Shown: positions 38,916-46,116, counted from the stretch's first letter. The stretch is DNA of 48,552 bases from a virus (IMGVR_UViG_3300024507_000359:1-48552), one strand, 5' to 3'. The notes: generated by a model not told the origin, from the letters alone. Made by a program: numbers and translations.

Positions 38916-39308
38916 ATGATGCAGCCTTGGCAAATGGAGTTACTAGAAAAAATGTACAAATACAAAGGACGAGGAATGACACAGATCACAGGTCGTAATA
39001 CTGGCAAGAGCAACTTTTCTGCTCAGGCTTTAAACAGACTGTGGGAAGACATTGCCTGGAGTCCTGTACAGGATATTGTTTTATCTGAAGGCACAGTATA
39101 CGGTGCTCGTTACTATACAGCACAACCAGTAGGCGGCAATTGGCGGGAAATGGAAGCGTGGTGTTATGAGACCTTTGGTAATTCTGGAGAAAATATTTGG
39201 GGTGAAAAAGAAGCACCGGAACCTGCACAGCGTTGGTATATGAACAATCGCAAGTTTTGGTTTCGTGATGACCGTGACAGAATGATATTTGTATTAAAAT
39301 GGCGCTAA
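38916..39308 (+). CDS. LKW-array protein 7
   Basis: 130 residues (a second ATG follows at once). Central Met-Glu-Ala-Trp-Cys-Tyr-Glu-Thr-Phe-Gly, C-terminus Arg-Asp-Arg-Met-Ile-Phe-Val-Leu-Lys-Trp-Arg. The Lys-Trp codons AAA TGG contain the ATG of the next gene in another frame. Confidence 0.74.
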   Translation: MMQPWQMELLEKMYKYKGRGMTQITGRNTGKSNFSAQALNRLWEDIAWSPVQDIVLSEGTVYGARYYTAQPVGGNWREMEAWCYETFGNSGENIWGEKEAPEPAQRWYMNNRKFWFRDDRDRMIFVLKWR

Positions 39309-39691
39309 GAACATTAAAAAGAAAAGTAATCATTCGAGAATACGATTACAAAAAAATATACGATCAAGCAACGGGTCTACATTATGACGGTGTTGCACTT
39401 TACGATCGTGTAAATTTCTTGCCATTAAATGCAGAAACTCTTGAAAAACTCAAGTTAGTAGAAATCCTTAAAGGAAGAGAATATACTCCTTTAATAGCAA
39501 CAGAATGGAACAACAATGTTCCTGCTATGATGTTATATTATCTTAAAGATTACCTTTATGACGAAAGATATTACAAGTGGGAAGTAAGCATCGACGAGGA
39601 TGGTTACCTTTGTGTACAGGCAAGAAAAAATACTCCTAAGACACGTATAGGTTGGGGCGAGTTTGAAAAGGATCTAGAGTGCCGGATTTAG
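39299..39691 (+). CDS. Hypothetical protein within the LRW/LKW array
   Basis: 130 residues; the start ATG lies within AAATGG of the previous gene. It lacks the LKW ending (ends Glu-Cys-Arg-Ile) and is lysine- and tyrosine-rich. It overlaps both neighbours. It may be unrelated or a diverged member. Confidence 0.7.
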   Translation: MALRTLKRKVIIREYDYKKIYDQATGLHYDGVALYDRVNFLPLNAETLEKLKLVEILKGREYTPLIATEWNNNVPAMMLYYLKDYLYDERYYKWEVSIDEDGYLCVQARKNTPKTRIGWGEFEKDLECRI

Positions 39692-39942
39692 ACATACAAG
39701 AACAAATTATTGCCGATGCTGGCAAGCAAATGGCTAAAGAAATAGACTTTCAGATTCTTTGCGGATTCTTAGAAGAACTAGGTTGGACTAAAGTAATCCT
39801 AAGCCCTATGACTAAAGAACACGGAGATGCTATTGATTACTGGACACAGACACAGCTGACAGGTAACTTTGAAAATATGGGCCTTGTTTGGATTTTTGAA
39901 GACAAGGGTGATGCTATTAACTTTACTTTAAAATGGAAATAA
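39679..39942 (+). CDS. LKW-array protein 8
   Basis: 87 residues from GTG 39679. C-terminus Trp-Ile-Phe-Glu-Asp-Lys-Gly-Asp-Ala-Ile-Asn-Phe-Thr-Leu-Lys-Trp-Lys, a clear family ending; AAATGG again contains the next start. Central Cys-Gly-Phe-Leu-Glu-Glu-Leu-Gly-Trp. Confidence 0.72.
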   Translation: MPDLDIQEQIIADAGKQMAKEIDFQILCGFLEELGWTKVILSPMTKEHGDAIDYWTQTQLTGNFENMGLVWIFEDKGDAINFTLKWK

Positions 39943-40148
39943 CACAAAGAATTCACGACGGGGCCGACTGCTATCCTTGGAGAGAAGTATTTGCTCTATG
40001 GCCTGTTCGAACTATTGGTGGTAAGTATGTCTGGCTTCGTAAGATTTACAAGCAGAAATTTTGGGTAGTATGGGGTACAGGTTTTCATATGGAACCACAC
40101 GTAGAGTATGCAGAAATTTTTGAGATACTAAAATATGGCCAAAATTAA
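39933..40148 (+). CDS. Small array protein with LKY ending
   Basis: 71 residues, start inside the previous LKW codons. Trp/Tyr-rich; ends Ile-Phe-Glu-Ile-Leu-Lys-Tyr-Gly-Gln-Asn, a possible degenerate family ending. The codons TAT GGC again contain the ATG of the next gene. Confidence 0.68.
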   Translation: MEITQRIHDGADCYPWREVFALWPVRTIGGKYVWLRKIYKQKFWVVWGTGFHMEPHVEYAEIFEILKYGQN

Positions 40149-40542
40149 AACACATCAATTTCCTAACGCACCGGATCGTAGTCCAATGATTAATCAACGA
40201 CTTGCTGATACATATTTTCAACATCACAATCCCTATACTCATAGACCTATTCGTAATAAGTACAATATCGTTAAGTACGGTGAGGAAGAAAGAGTGGAAG
40301 AGTGCAGAGAAATGGTATTACATACATTCACTATGGGAGATGTTGAAGATCCAGACCTGTATGCTGCCGAACCTTTATGGAAATGGGAACAAAGTGAATT
40401 TGGACAATGGTGTATGAAAAATGCCGCAGATACGCCCACGTGGCATAGAATAGCAGACCCGATGACGTTTGGATACAAATATCAAATACGTGCAAAGTTT
40501 ATGGGTCCAGCACTTACTGAAATGTTGTTAAGGAAAGGATAA
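40135..40542 (+). CDS. Hypothetical protein within the array
   Basis: 135 residues. No LRW ending (ends Met-Leu-Leu-Arg-Lys-Gly). It has Phe-Gly-Gln-Trp-Cys-Met-Lys in the middle, so a Trp-Cys helix is present. Start in the previous gene's last codons; stop overlaps the next ATG (TAATG). Confidence 0.7.
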   Translation: MAKIKTHQFPNAPDRSPMINQRLADTYFQHHNPYTHRPIRNKYNIVKYGEEERVEECREMVLHTFTMGDVEDPDLYAAEPLWKWEQSEFGQWCMKNAADTPTWHRIADPMTFGYKYQIRAKFMGPALTEMLLRKG

Positions 40543-40799
40543 TGGGATTATCAGTTCCAAAAATAATGCCAAAACCTAGAGTTATTGATAGCACACTAAC
40601 TCAAGATGAGCGTTTAATGGACTTACTTTCTACGTACTATCCTGTTACGCTACCTGACGAAGGCGATTATTCTGCAAGATTAACCTGGTGTTTAGAGCAT
40701 TGCCAAAATAAATTTAGAGACATTAGAATGGTAAAAGGGAGAGTCTGGTATTTTCAAAATGAACAAGATGCCAGTATGTTTGCGCTAAAATGGTCTTAA
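40542..40799 (+). CDS. LKW-array protein 9
   Basis: 85 residues behind AAGGA. Central Leu-Thr-Trp-Cys-Leu-Glu-His-Cys, C-terminus Val-Trp-Tyr-Phe-Gln-Asn-Glu-Gln-Asp-Ala-Ser-Met-Phe-Ala-Leu-Lys-Trp-Ser: the best match to the family consensus. AAATGG holds the next start. Confidence 0.76.
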   Translation: MGLSVPKIMPKPRVIDSTLTQDERLMDLLSTYYPVTLPDEGDYSARLTWCLEHCQNKFRDIRMVKGRVWYFQNEQDASMFALKWS

Positions 40800-41017
40800 A
40801 AGTAGTTTACCTCACCGACGAAAAAATTCCCTACGAAGAAGCTCACGCTCATTTTAAAGAAGCAGCAGATTGGGCAAAAAAACAATGCCAAAGTTTTGTA
40901 GACTATCACGTACAAGATGTTTCGGATGTTTCTTATATCTATGACCATGTTGCCCAATATGGTTTTAATAATCCAAAAGACGCACTACTATTTGAATTAA
41001 AATGGAAATCATCTTGA
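40790..41017 (+). CDS. LKW-array protein 10
   Basis: 75 residues, start inside the previous LKW codons. Central Asp-Trp-Ala-Lys-Lys-Gln-Cys, C-terminus Lys-Asp-Ala-Leu-Leu-Phe-Glu-Leu-Lys-Trp-Lys-Ser-Ser. Last member of the array; a new promoter overlaps its stop. Confidence 0.74.
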   Translation: MVLKVVYLTDEKIPYEEAHAHFKEAADWAKKQCQSFVDYHVQDVSDVSYIYDHVAQYGFNNPKDALLFELKWKSS

Positions 41018-41042
41018 CTTAAATTGTTTCTGGTGCTATAAT
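41014..41042 (+). promoter_or_regulatory. Sigma-70 promoter, extended -10
   Basis: TTGACT (41014-41019), 17-bp spacer ending TGC, TATAAT (41037-41042). It separates the paralogue array from the next small-gene run. Confidence 0.86.
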
Positions 41043-41075
41043 AGTATATCATCAGAAATTAATAGAAAGTTCAAG

Positions 41076-41486
41076 ATGTCTAAGAAGCCACTCACTAAAA
41101 AGTTTATTGAGCTAGATAAGAAGCGTATTCCGCTTCGGCAGCTTCTGCACGGCAAAGAGATCCGTGAGGCTGCTCGAGCTTTGGAAGACTTTCGTATGAA
41201 GCTAAACGAGCAAGAGTTTCTATACGGTGCTAAGATTACTATCAAATGGGAAAACTACGGCGAAGCCTATGCTGTTGCCCGCAGACTAGAAACTGACAAA
41301 GAATTTGAAGATCGTATCGAAAAGGCACGCCTGGCTGCTGAAGCTAAAGCGGAACGTGAACGTCTACGCAAACTCAAAGAAGCCAAACTTCGAGAACAAG
41401 AAGAGCTAAACAAAAAGGCTCGTGTTGCAGAATACATTCAAAAGCTGGCTCGGGAAGCTGGTATTGCCGTTAGCATTGTGGAGTAA
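41076..41486 (+). CDS. Coiled-coil hypothetical protein
   Basis: 136 residues. The C-terminal 70 residues are a highly charged helix (Ala-Glu-Ala-Lys-Ala-Glu-Arg-Glu-Arg-Leu). The N-terminal part has Ile-Thr-Ile-Lys-Trp-Glu-Asn-Tyr-Gly-Glu-Ala, which faintly recalls the LKW strand. Function unknown. Confidence 0.75.
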   Translation: MSKKPLTKKFIELDKKRIPLRQLLHGKEIREAARALEDFRMKLNEQEFLYGAKITIKWENYGEAYAVARRLETDKEFEDRIEKARLAAEAKAERERLRKLKEAKLREQEELNKKARVAEYIQKLAREAGIAVSIVE

Positions 41487-41489
41487 ATT

Positions 41490-41939
41490 ATGGCACGTAG
41501 TAGAGCAAAACTAACTGACAAGCAAGAACGCATTTTGGTTCAAGCCCAGTTAATGGGCCTGACTCCTCGTGATATGCAACAGATTTCAAATCGTCTAATT
41601 GCACTTCAACGTGAAGCAGACGAAATTAAAAAGATCGGTGAGACTGTTCAAGGTTATAGTTGGACCAAGACTGACAAAGGTACTTGGAATGTTACCACTC
41701 CTGAAGGTTATCTATGTGAGTTTTCTAAAGGTACCAGCGGTAAACGTAGTTATTGGGAACGTACTAAAGACTACAGTATTAAAATTACTAAACCTGGAAC
41801 TGCGTTCAAAGCTCGTCAGATGAAAAAAGGAATTGGAGTCCGAGACGAGTGGATTGCCAGATTGTGTCCAGACGGTAGTAAAGAACTCTATGCCCTTATT
41901 AGTTGGACACGAGGACTTAAATGGGAGTTGAAATCATAA
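41490..41939 (+). CDS. Hypothetical phage protein
   Basis: 149 residues, basic. An N-terminal helix is followed by a beta part (Tyr-Ser-Trp-Thr-Lys-Thr-Asp-Lys-Gly-Thr-Trp) and an end with Leu-Lys-Trp-Glu-Leu-Lys-Ser. It overlaps the next ATG by one base. Confidence 0.75.
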   Translation: MARSRAKLTDKQERILVQAQLMGLTPRDMQQISNRLIALQREADEIKKIGETVQGYSWTKTDKGTWNVTTPEGYLCEFSKGTSGKRSYWERTKDYSIKITKPGTAFKARQMKKGIGVRDEWIARLCPDGSKELYALISWTRGLKWELKS

Positions 41940-42196
41940 TGGAAATTCAACAAGGTACTATTGTAGAAATCCTTCCTACCGAAGTTTGGTATGAGAAGGA
42001 CTTTTTTGGCACGGTCCATATCAAGATGCAACATCAAGGTATGGAGCCGTTTACTTTTATCCAAATGCACTATGACTATATGTACACCAGCAACGGTCAT
42101 CAACATACAATGGTCAAAGAAATTGGTAAGTTGTTAGGCATAGAAGATATCCAACAACGTGAATGGGTTATGCCCAAGGAATGGAAAAATGCGTGA
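41939..42196 (+). CDS. Small hypothetical phage protein
   Basis: 85 residues from ATG 41939, with GGGAG 11 nt upstream (an ATG at 41921 is less likely). Ile-Val-Glu-Ile-Leu-Pro and Gly-Thr-Val-His-Ile-Lys suggest a small beta fold. Overlaps the next gene by 8 bp. Confidence 0.72.
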   Translation: MEIQQGTIVEILPTEVWYEKDFFGTVHIKMQHQGMEPFTFIQMHYDYMYTSNGHQHTMVKEIGKLLGIEDIQQREWVMPKEWKNA

Positions 42197-42674
42197 AGAA
42201 CTAGATAAAAAACTTGTAGAAAAGTTTCCGTTGATTTTTAAGAATCGATACGGGGATATGAAAGAAACCCTAATGTGCTGGGGTTTTGAATGCGGCGATG
42301 GCTGGTATCAAATTCTTTACAGTCTCTGTTCTCAAATCCAACATCATATTGATTGGAGCCATAAGAATAAAGAGTTTGATCTAAAATGGAACGCAGAACA
42401 CCCAGACGAAAAACGTAAGGTACGTAAACCAGTCCCCCAGGTTATTGCTGTCCAGGTTAAAGAAAAGTTCGGTGGACTTCGTTTTTACTACGACGGTGGT
42501 GATGAACAAATTTACGGTATGGTGCGTATGGCAGAATCCTGGGCAGCTAACACCTGTGAAACCTGCGGTGCTCCTGGCAAGATGCGTGGTCGTGGTTGGA
42601 TGTATACTGCCTGTGATGCTCACACTCGAGAAGAAGACCTTACCACTGTAGAGGACACAGATGAAATCTCGTGA
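42189..42674 (+). CDS. Phage protein with zinc ribbon
   Basis: 161 residues from ATG 42189. Val-Lys-Glu-Lys-Phe-Gly-Gly-Leu-Arg-Phe-Tyr-Tyr near residue 93, then Cys-Glu-Thr-Cys-Gly-Ala-Pro-Gly-Lys near 127 and a Cys-Asp-Ala-His further on, give a probable zinc site. I recognise this as a widespread hypothetical phage protein. Function unknown. Confidence 0.8.
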   Translation: MREELDKKLVEKFPLIFKNRYGDMKETLMCWGFECGDGWYQILYSLCSQIQHHIDWSHKNKEFDLKWNAEHPDEKRKVRKPVPQVIAVQVKEKFGGLRFYYDGGDEQIYGMVRMAESWAANTCETCGAPGKMRGRGWMYTACDAHTREEDLTTVEDTDEIS

Positions 42675-42945
42675 ACAAATTATTGAATCGATGTGCTATA
42701 CATACAGACACGACTTTGGTCTTGATAGAACTGAGACTGCCGGATTTATTAGCTCAGGTATGACAGAAGATGAACGTCGGTTTTTACGAGCAGTAATGGC
42801 TCAGATTTTTGATAACGATATTGCACCTGAGCTAGAAGATTATCGCCGACTACAAGAAGGCGAAGCAGTGGTAGTACCTAAGGATCGCGAACACGCAGAA
42901 GCATTGGTTCGCGTTGGAATGTTTTATTTGGAGAATAATAAGTGA
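42661..42945 (+). CDS. Small hypothetical phage protein
   Basis: 94 residues, acidic and helical, with Thr-Tyr-Arg-His-Asp-Phe-Gly-Leu near the start. It overlaps the genes before and after by 14 and 4 bp. Confidence 0.75.
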   Translation: MKSREQIIESMCYTYRHDFGLDRTETAGFISSGMTEDERRFLRAVMAQIFDNDIAPELEDYRRLQEGEAVVVPKDREHAEALVRVGMFYLENNK

Positions 42946-43343
42946 AAATTGGATTTAGTCTTGGACGTTGTATTCGTGATATTGTTATGGGTAAAATCAG
43001 TGAGGATGAGGTTGCCTTTATTATTACAGCAACCTGTATTCGTGAACCTTCAGGACTAGCACCAGTTATTGCTGATTATTCACTTCGAGAAGATTATCTA
43101 TATGGTCTTGACGAAGTAGAATGTCTTCGTGTTGCAAAGAGTCTCTGGGATAACAATAAACTAATACAACCACGTCGCGAAGGTATTCATAGACACAAAC
43201 AGCCTGAAAACTCAGTTTGGGTTGATATGTTCCCCACAGAGTTGTCGGAAAATGCCTCAGTCAAGAATGCCTGGGACGCCTATCGATTTATGCTACATAT
43301 GACTGAGAATGTCGATACTGAGGCATTAGAAACTTTTAGATGA
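42942..43343 (+). CDS. Hypothetical phage protein
   Basis: 133 residues from GTG 42942. Gly-Phe-Ser-Leu-Gly-Arg-Cys-Ile-Arg-Asp-Ile-Val and Val-Ala-Phe-Ile-Ile-Thr-Ala-Thr at the start, a type of N-terminus I associate with hypothetical phage proteins. No assigned domain. Confidence 0.76.
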   Translation: MKIGFSLGRCIRDIVMGKISEDEVAFIITATCIREPSGLAPVIADYSLREDYLYGLDEVECLRVAKSLWDNNKLIQPRREGIHRHKQPENSVWVDMFPTELSENASVKNAWDAYRFMLHMTENVDTEALETFR

Positions 43344-43353
43344 AAGGACGCCT

Positions 43354-43545
43354 ATGATAGAAGTCACTGAAGGATCTCGTTGGGCGGGATTGGATCGTGA
43401 TACTTTTCACGTGATACACGTTATAGAAATTGACGGACACACCTGGGTCCACTATATTAAAGAAAATTCCCCCGAACATTCGAACAGAGAATACAGTTGC
43501 TATATTGAAAGTTTTCTACAAAGATTTAGAAGAATCATCGAATGA
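43354..43545 (+). CDS. Small hypothetical phage protein
   Basis: 63 residues behind GAAAGGACG. Phe-His-Val-Ile-His-Val-Ile-Glu and Thr-Trp-Val-His-Tyr suggest a small SH3-like or DUF1653-like barrel. It overlaps the next gene by 4 bp. Confidence 0.72.
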   Translation: MIEVTEGSRWAGLDRDTFHVIHVIEIDGHTWVHYIKENSPEHSNREYSCYIESFLQRFRRIIE

Positions 43546-43805
43546 TTAATCTTAATTTAACAATTGAAAATCCTTGGAGTGACAAGTTTGATGCTGGCTA
43601 TTCTTGGTCAGGTATGATTACCAAACATAAGGCCTGGGAATTCCAAGCATATCGTAGCAATACTATATTAGAAGCAGGTTTAAGATTTAATACAAGAACA
43701 GACCACGCAGGTATTACATTAGAATTTGGAGCATTCAGTTTTAGTTTTGTAGCTCAAATTTACGATGTGCGACACTGGGACAGCCATTGGGGAGTATGGA
43801 GATGA
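43542..43805 (+). CDS. Small hypothetical phage protein
   Basis: 87 residues, beta-rich, ending Tyr-Asp-Val-Arg-His-Trp-Asp. Soluble. It overlaps both neighbours by 4 bp. Confidence 0.72.
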   Translation: MINLNLTIENPWSDKFDAGYSWSGMITKHKAWEFQAYRSNTILEAGLRFNTRTDHAGITLEFGAFSFSFVAQIYDVRHWDSHWGVWR

Positions 43806-44188
43806 TGGAATTTACAGAAATTCAAGCAATGCTGATTGTTTTCTTTATTCTGCAGGTTAAACACTTTATTGCAGATTTTGTACTACAAACAAATCGAATG
43901 GTTGTTGAAAAGGGCGTCTACGGTGCCCGCCACGGCATTTATCATAGCCTTATCCAAAGTGCAGGCACATTTCTAGCATTTGCCTGGATTCACCCTGCTC
44001 TAGGCGTTGCCACAGCTTTTATGGATTTTCTAGCTCATTATCACATTGATTGGGCAAAGATCAACATTAACAAGAAATACAACTATACACCCCAAGATTC
44101 TAAGTTTTGGTTTTGGCTAGGGCTAGATCAACTTGCCCACCAAATTACCTACATTATTTTGGTCGGTTGGGTATTCTTTGCTTTTTAA
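43802..44188 (+). CDS. DUF3307-like membrane protein
   Basis: 128 residues from ATG 43802, 8 nt after GGGGAG. Val-Lys-His-Phe-Ile-Ala-Asp-Phe-Val-Leu-Gln-Thr near residue 19, a central Tyr-His-Ser-Leu-Ile-Gln, and three to four membrane segments match the DUF3307 family. Function unknown; found in phages and bacteria. Confidence 0.8.
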   Translation: MMEFTEIQAMLIVFFILQVKHFIADFVLQTNRMVVEKGVYGARHGIYHSLIQSAGTFLAFAWIHPALGVATAFMDFLAHYHIDWAKININKKYNYTPQDSKFWFWLGLDQLAHQITYIILVGWVFFAF

Positions 44189-44201
44189 ATTTTAAATTTG
44201 C

Positions 44202-44207
44202 TATACT
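44202..44207 (+). promoter_or_regulatory. Extended -10 promoter candidate for clpP
   Basis: TGCTATACT with no good -35 box, 38 bp before the clpP start. The TGC extension is shared with the stronger promoters at 20702, 31135 and 41014. Confidence 0.45.
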
Positions 44208-44244
44208 ATTATAGTGATAAGTAAAATAAAGCAAAGGAGCAATT

Positions 44245-44808
44245 GTGAAGAAAAACGATGAATTTAATGCTTCAGACAGAATTGGCATTAAACTCTTAGA
44301 AAATTCAGTCCATTTTTTAGTTGGAGATATTGACGAAGAAAATGTAAACGAGTGCATCAAATGGCTCGTGTACGAGAATCTCGATTCTCGATCTAAAACA
44401 CTAACTCTTTATATTAACTCAACCGGGGGTGATCTATATGCGGCCTTTGCTCTTATAGACATCATTAACAACAGCACTCATCCGGTTAGAACTATTGCTA
44501 TCGGCTCGGCAATGAGCGCAGCATTTTTAATTTTTGTATCGGGTACAAGAGGAGAAAGGTACAGCGGAAAGAACACCAGCCTAATGTGCCATCAGTTTAG
44601 TTCTAGTACCGATGGAAAATATCACGATTTGAAAGCAGAAGTAAAAGAAAACGAATTGCTGAATCAAAAAATGATTGATATCTTGAAATCAGCCACAGGA
44701 CTTGCTCCTAGTGTTATTAAGAAAAAGTTGCTACCTGCATCTGATGTATATCTAACCGCAGACGAAGCAATTGAATTAAAAGTAGCAGATCATATTTTAG
44801 AAGGTTAA
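44245..44808 (+). CDS. clpP: ClpP-like serine protease
   Basis: 187 residues from GTG behind AAAGGAG. The oxyanion strip Asn-Ser-Thr-Gly-Gly-Asp-Leu, the nucleophile in Gly-Ser-Ala-Met-Ser-Ala-Ala and the catalytic His of Met-Cys-His-Gln-Phe are present; Asp is probably in Leu-Thr-Ala-Asp-Glu-Ala-Ile. The usual Met-Ile-His-Gln-Pro is changed to Met-Cys-His-Gln-Phe, so it is a divergent phage type. It may act as a peptidase with host ClpA/X or process phage proteins. Together with clpS, dnaK and hsp20 it gives the phage a protein-quality set. Confidence 0.92.
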   Translation: MKKNDEFNASDRIGIKLLENSVHFLVGDIDEENVNECIKWLVYENLDSRSKTLTLYINSTGGDLYAAFALIDIINNSTHPVRTIAIGSAMSAAFLIFVSGTRGERYSGKNTSLMCHQFSSSTDGKYHDLKAEVKENELLNQKMIDILKSATGLAPSVIKKKLLPASDVYLTADEAIELKVADHILEG

Positions 44809-44811
44809 AAA

Positions 44812-45084
44812 ATGAAAACAGACGGTAAAGTAGTTGTCCTTGGCGGACGTGAAGAAGCAGAAGCAAAACGTAAACAAGATATGATCGACGTTCTTGACAA
44901 AATGAGAATGATGGTCCAAGCTGGCGGCATCACAGAATTTGTTGCCTGCTCAATGGACGAAGACGGCATCGCTCAAATTCACGTATGTGCTCTAGACCTT
45001 CCTGGGTCAGTGGGATTATTTGAAATTGGTAAGCACTTACTAATTTCTGTAGATCAGGGCGGTGCAGAATTTGAAGAAGAATAA
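44812..45084 (+). CDS. Small hypothetical phage protein
   Basis: 90 residues, 3 bp after clpP and probably cotranscribed. Met-Ile-Asp-Val-Leu-Asp-Lys-Met and Gly-Gly-Ile-Thr-Glu-Phe-Val-Ala-Cys-Ser suggest an alpha-beta fold; acidic tail Glu-Phe-Glu-Glu-Glu. I associate it with hypothetical aquatic phage proteins. Confidence 0.75.
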   Translation: MKTDGKVVVLGGREEAEAKRKQDMIDVLDKMRMMVQAGGITEFVACSMDEDGIAQIHVCALDLPGSVGLFEIGKHLLISVDQGGAEFEEE

Positions 45085-45122
45085 ATGTTGCAAAAATGCC
45101 ACATTATAACCCACTTTTTTAG

Positions 45123-45151
45123 TTGACAGCTAAATAAAAACACAATATAAT
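45123..45151 (+). promoter_or_regulatory. Perfect-consensus sigma-70 promoter, first of three
   Basis: TTGACA (45123-45128), 17-bp spacer, TATAAT (45146-45151). This 300-bp gap has no gene and holds three such promoters in tandem. Confidence 0.87.
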
Positions 45152-45206
45152 AAAAGTATTGTTTGTGCAGGTCTCTACTAAAAATTTTCAGTTTTGCCAA
45201 AATAGG

Positions 45207-45235
45207 TTGACAAGAAGGTTAAGTAGTTGTACAAT
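45207..45235 (+). promoter_or_regulatory. Sigma-70 promoter, second of three
   Basis: TTGACA (45207-45212), 17-bp spacer, TACAAT (45230-45235). Confidence 0.8.
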
Positions 45236-45310
45236 TGATACTTGAGTTAGCAATTCCTACAGTGAATCTAGATGTTGTAAAAATACAACAAAAATATTTC
45301 ACAAAAGGTA

Positions 45311-45339
45311 TTGACAACTCGGAAGACAGGATATATAAT
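45311..45339 (+). promoter_or_regulatory. Perfect-consensus sigma-70 promoter, third of three
   Basis: TTGACA (45311-45316), 17-bp spacer, TATAAT (45334-45339). A small hairpin GTTGTA/TACAAC (about 45273-45288) lies between the second and third promoters. Confidence 0.87.
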
Positions 45340-45388
45340 TGAAGCATACGTTGTAAAAAACGTGTAAACAAGGAACAAGAGAAAACAA

Positions 45389-45535
45389 ATGAAAACGACA
45401 TCGTTACATAGACAAGCGAAACTGATAGCCCAGTTGGGAGGCTTTATGCCCTCTTATTGGTCTGTATGTTCAAATAGTCTATCTAATGATCGTACACCAG
45501 AGATTACCTTGGGGTCCACGGAGATGTTAGTGTAA
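45389..45535 (+). CDS. Possible 48-residue peptide or leader RNA
   Basis: The frame starts with ATG 11 nt after AAGGAACAAGAG, runs 48 codons and stops 29 nt before a strong terminator. The sequence (Met-Lys-Thr-Thr-Ser-Leu-His-Arg...) has no motif. The same region could be a short noncoding RNA made from the three promoters and ended by the terminator; I cannot choose. Confidence 0.35.
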   Translation: MKTTSLHRQAKLIAQLGGFMPSYWSVCSNSLSNDRTPEITLGSTEMLV

Positions 45536-45563
45536 ACATAAAATACACAAATACTCAAAAGGA

Positions 45564-45596
45564 CCCCAGGATTAAAAACCCTGGGGTTTTTGTTTT
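45564..45596 (+). terminator. Rho-independent terminator
   Basis: CCCCAGG (45564-45570) pairs with CCTGGGG (45580-45586), followed by a T-rich run to 45596. It would end the product of the three tandem promoters. Confidence 0.92.
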
Positions 45597-45610
45597 GTAG
45601 GATTTTAAAA

Positions 45611-45772
45611 ATGGAATTGAAAGATTTTAGAAAACAAAGAGATGCAGAGGTTTTAGTAGATCACGTACTTGACGACGATGCGTTCAAGCAACTCATCGAA
45701 GAAAAGTTTAAACGTGCTCGTGCTTATCACTTAGCATTTCACAAGCGAGAAGAAATCGTAACTGAGGACTGA
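45611..45772 (+). CDS. Small charged hypothetical protein
   Basis: 53 residues from ATG 45611 (the frame upstream runs through the terminator). Helical with Asp-Asp-Asp-Ala-Phe-Lys-Gln-Leu-Ile-Glu-Glu-Lys-Phe-Lys-Arg. There is only a weak ribosome site. Function unknown. Confidence 0.6.
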   Translation: MELKDFRKQRDAEVLVDHVLDDDAFKQLIEEKFKRARAYHLAFHKREEIVTED

Positions 45773-45779
45773 TCGCAAA

Positions 45780-45957
45780 CGTGGTATAGGGAACGCGACC
45801 CTGCACCCCACGCTAAACATGGTGCTACTAATGTGGGCGGCCTACCGGATGGTAAGTCTAGGGCGATAACCTAGATGCGTAAAAAGGTAGCGTATTAAAG
45901 TGTTCTTCATTCAGCCCCTGACGCTGTCTAAAAGCATAGCGGAGAACATTTTAATAC
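45780..45957 (+). ncRNA. Candidate structured RNA upstream of the tRNA array
   Basis: No gene fits this 250-bp gap. CGTGG/CCACG with an inner AGGG/CCCT form a first hairpin (45780-45812). TACC/GGTA and TCTAGG/CCTAGA form two small hairpins. GTATTAAAGTGTTCT (45892-45906) pairs with AGAACATTTTAATAC (45943-45957) over 15 bp with one G-U, enclosing CGCT/AGCG. ACACTCTCC (about 45959) is complementary to GGAGAGTGT (about 46000) near the tRNA promoter. No known family recognised. Confidence 0.5.
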
Positions 45958-45984
45958 ACACTCTCCTTACCGCCTGAACAGTGG

Positions 45985-46013
45985 TTGACAGACATAGTCG
46001 GAGAGTGTATAAT
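45985..46013 (+). promoter_or_regulatory. Perfect-consensus promoter of the tRNA array
   Basis: TTGACA (45985-45990), 17-bp spacer, TATAAT (46008-46013), 10 bp before tRNA-Tyr. Confidence 0.9.
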
Positions 46014-46022
46014 TAGTTTAAT

Positions 46023-46111
46023 GGAAGTGTGTGCTGAATTGGTTGAAGGCAACGGACTGTAAATCCGCCACATAAGAAACGCTGTAGGTTCGAATCCTAC
46101 CACTTCCACCA
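46023..46111 (+). tRNA. tRNA-Tyr (GTA)
   Basis: Acceptor GGAAGTG/CACTTCC, anticodon loop CTGTAAA, long variable arm, T-arm GTAGGTTCGAATCCTAC, encoded ACCA. First tRNA of the array. Confidence 0.95.
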
Positions 46112-46116
46112 GAATT

